A DNA stretch of 7,604 bases from an uncultured bacterium. Its GTDB lineage: Bacteria > Chloroflexota > Anaerolineae > JACIWP01. Both the position numbers and the translations under genes were made by a program. Below, one piece after another: positions 6,561-7,604 of this stretch; the first letter of the stretch is position 1, and each line of letters starts with the position of its first letter. The notes beneath the pieces were generated by a model. The model was not told the DNA's origin and made no database searches. It saw only the letters and a program-made list of their open reading frames with translations. Where the stretch lies: the NCBI GenBank assembly GCA_903872005.1, contig CAIQJD010000627.1, forward strand, positions 1 through 7,604. The letters run 5' to 3'.

Positions 6561-7604
6561 ATGAAACCGAAAGAGGATGAAGGGACGAATTTGTTGGCGT
6601 CTGCAGAGAACTTCGCCCGCATCAAGGTGCTGGGCATTGGCGGCGGTGGATGCAACGCCGTCAACCGCATGATCTCCGCCGGACTCCAGGGAGTGGAGTT
6701 CATCGCCATCAATACGGACGCACAGGCGCTTTTGCAGTCCAATGCGCCTATCCGCGTGCGTATTGGCGAGAAGTTGACGAAGGGGCTGGGGTCGGGCGGC
6801 GACCCGACCGTTGGCGCGAAGGCTGCCGAAGAGTCGGCCGACATGCTGCGTGAGCTGGTGGCCGGCGCGGACATGGTCTTCATCACCGCCGGCCTGGGCG
6901 GCGGCACCGGCACCGGCGCGGCCGCGGTGATCGCCGGCATCGCCCGCGCCGGCAAATCGCTCACCGTCGGCGTGGTGACGAAGCCCTTCGATTTTGAAGG
7001 GCCGCGTCGCGCCAAGATCGCCGAGCAAGGGCTGGATGAGCTACGCAAGAATGTGGATACGCTCATCGTCATCCCCAACGAGCGCCTGTTGGAGATCGTG
7101 GACAAGAAGACGCCGGTCAATCAAGCCTTCTCGCTGGCCGACGACATCTTGCGGCAGGGTATCCAGGGCATCTCCGAAGTGATTACCATGCCGGGGATGA
7201 TCAACGTGGACTTCGCTGATGTGCGCGCCATTATGAGCGAGGGCGGCTCGGCGTTGATGGCGATTGGCACAGCCGGCGGGGACAATCGCGCCATCCAGGC
7301 GGCCGAGAAGGCGATTGGCAACAAACTGCTGGACGTCTCCATTGAAGGCGCGCGTGGCATCCTCATCAACGTGCGCGGCGGCAACGATCTGAGCCTCCAC
7401 GAAGTGCGCGAGGCCGTGCAGATTATCCGCAAGAAGGCGGACCCGAATGTGAATATCAAGTTCGGCGCAGCCTTCGATCCGAATATGGATGATGAGATTC
7501 AGATCACCGTCATCGCGGCCGGCTTCGATGCGACCAAGCAAGAGAAAGCGCCGGTCCCAATGGGCACAGACGCCGGCGCTGCCCGGTCGAGGACGATCCC
7601 GTTC
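6561..7604 (+). CDS. ftsZ: FtsZ, tubulin-like GTPase of the division ring (3' end outside window)
   Basis: Cytosolic GTPase that polymerises at mid-cell into the Z ring. The reading frame is open for 348 codons to the last base, so the stop lies beyond the window. GTP-binding domain: [15 protein letters not shown] (23-37), INTDAQALL (50-58), [18 protein letters not shown] (75-92) and the tubulin signature [11 protein letters not shown] (111-121), then [11 protein letters not shown] (140-150). The T7 synergy loop NVDFADV (215-221) supplies the acidic residues Asp217 and Asp220 that activate GTP hydrolysis in the neighbouring subunit. The C-terminal domain runs through [20 protein letters not shown] (263-282) and ends with [14 protein letters not shown] (310-323). 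After that only the start of the variable linker is visible; the FtsA-binding C-terminal peptide is missing from the window. The first 18 residues are a short hydrophilic lead. Ile is mostly ATC and Gly mostly GGC between about 6,850 and 7,100, more biased than in ftsA, as expected of a highly expressed gene. Confidence 0.98.
   Translation, partial: MKPKEDEGTNLLASAENFARIKVLGIGGGGCNAVNRMISAGLQGVEFIAINTDAQALLQSNAPIRVRIGEKLTKGLGSGGDPTVGAKAAEESADMLRELVAGADMVFITAGLGGGTGTGAAAVIAGIARAGKSLTVGVVTKPFDFEGPRRAKIAEQGLDELRKNVDTLIVIPNERLLEIVDKKTPVNQAFSLADDILRQGIQGISEVITMPGMINVDFADVRAIMSEGGSALMAIGTAGGDNRAIQAAEKAIGNKLLDVSIEGARGILINVRGGNDLSLHEVREAVQIIRKKADPNVNIKFGAAFDPNMDDEIQITVIAAGFDATKQEKAPVPMGTDAGAARSRTIPF

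Larger units (their letters stand above)
139..7577. repeat. Dispersed highly iterated palindrome GCCGGC
   Basis: The 6-bp palindrome GCCGGC occurs about 67 times (hand count), the first at 139-144 and the last at 7572-7577, or one per roughly 113 bp. At about 64-65% G+C, 8-9 copies would be expected. About 16 copies are extended to the palindromic octamer CGCCGGCG. GGCGCC, a palindrome of the same composition, was found only about 7 times. Copies occur in every codon phase: Ala-Gly (GCC GGC), x-Pro-Ala (g CCG GC) and x-Arg-x (gc CGG c). They are inside genes and are densest in murC (about 21). Function unknown; it may be a methylation target or simply a mutational and codon-pair bias. Confidence 0.7.

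Overview
The window is a compact piece of a bacterial division and cell wall (dcw) cluster, all on the + strand. In order it holds the tail of murG, a small CvpA-like membrane protein gene, murC, murB, ddl, ftsQ, ftsA and the first 348 codons of ftsZ. Junctions run from a 14-nt overlap (murC/murB) to gaps of about 40 nt (ftsQ/ftsA) and 30 nt (ftsA/ftsZ). No promoter or terminator is convincing inside it, so it reads as one transcriptional unit entering from the left and leaving to the right. There is no gene-free stretch over 300 bases, and I saw no RNA gene, insertion sequence or CRISPR array.

G+C is roughly 64-65% by sampling lines by hand. The order murG-murC-murB-ddl-ftsQ-ftsA-ftsZ, the absence of an outer-membrane gene and the wording of the FtsZ core suggest a peptidoglycan-making member of the Chloroflexota (Anaerolineae/Caldilineae-like). 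This is an inference from memory of family sequences; Deinococcus-Thermus and related phyla have a similar gene order and cannot be excluded.

Layout: positions 2-196 are the end of MurG, which makes lipid II on the cytoplasmic face of the membrane. 210-887 is a five-helix CvpA-like protein of unknown role. 904-4366 encodes three cytoplasmic precursor enzymes: MurC adds L-Ala to UDP-MurNAc, MurB makes UDP-MurNAc from its enolpyruvyl precursor, and Ddl supplies D-Ala-D-Ala. 4376-7604 encodes the core divisome: FtsQ (membrane-anchored POTRA protein), FtsA (actin-like membrane tether) and FtsZ (tubulin-like ring GTPase). Precursor supply and septum assembly are thus made from one message.

The gene content is ordinary and all catalytic motifs I checked are intact. 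The most unusual signal is not a gene: the palindrome GCCGGC occurs about 67 times by hand count (about one per 113 bp, some 7-8 times the number expected from base composition), in all three codon phases, like a highly iterated palindrome. Secondary points of interest are the CvpA-like insert between murG and murC, an ambiguous ftsQ start with a GC-only hairpin between the two candidates, and an 18-codon overlapping reading frame bridging ftsQ and ftsA.
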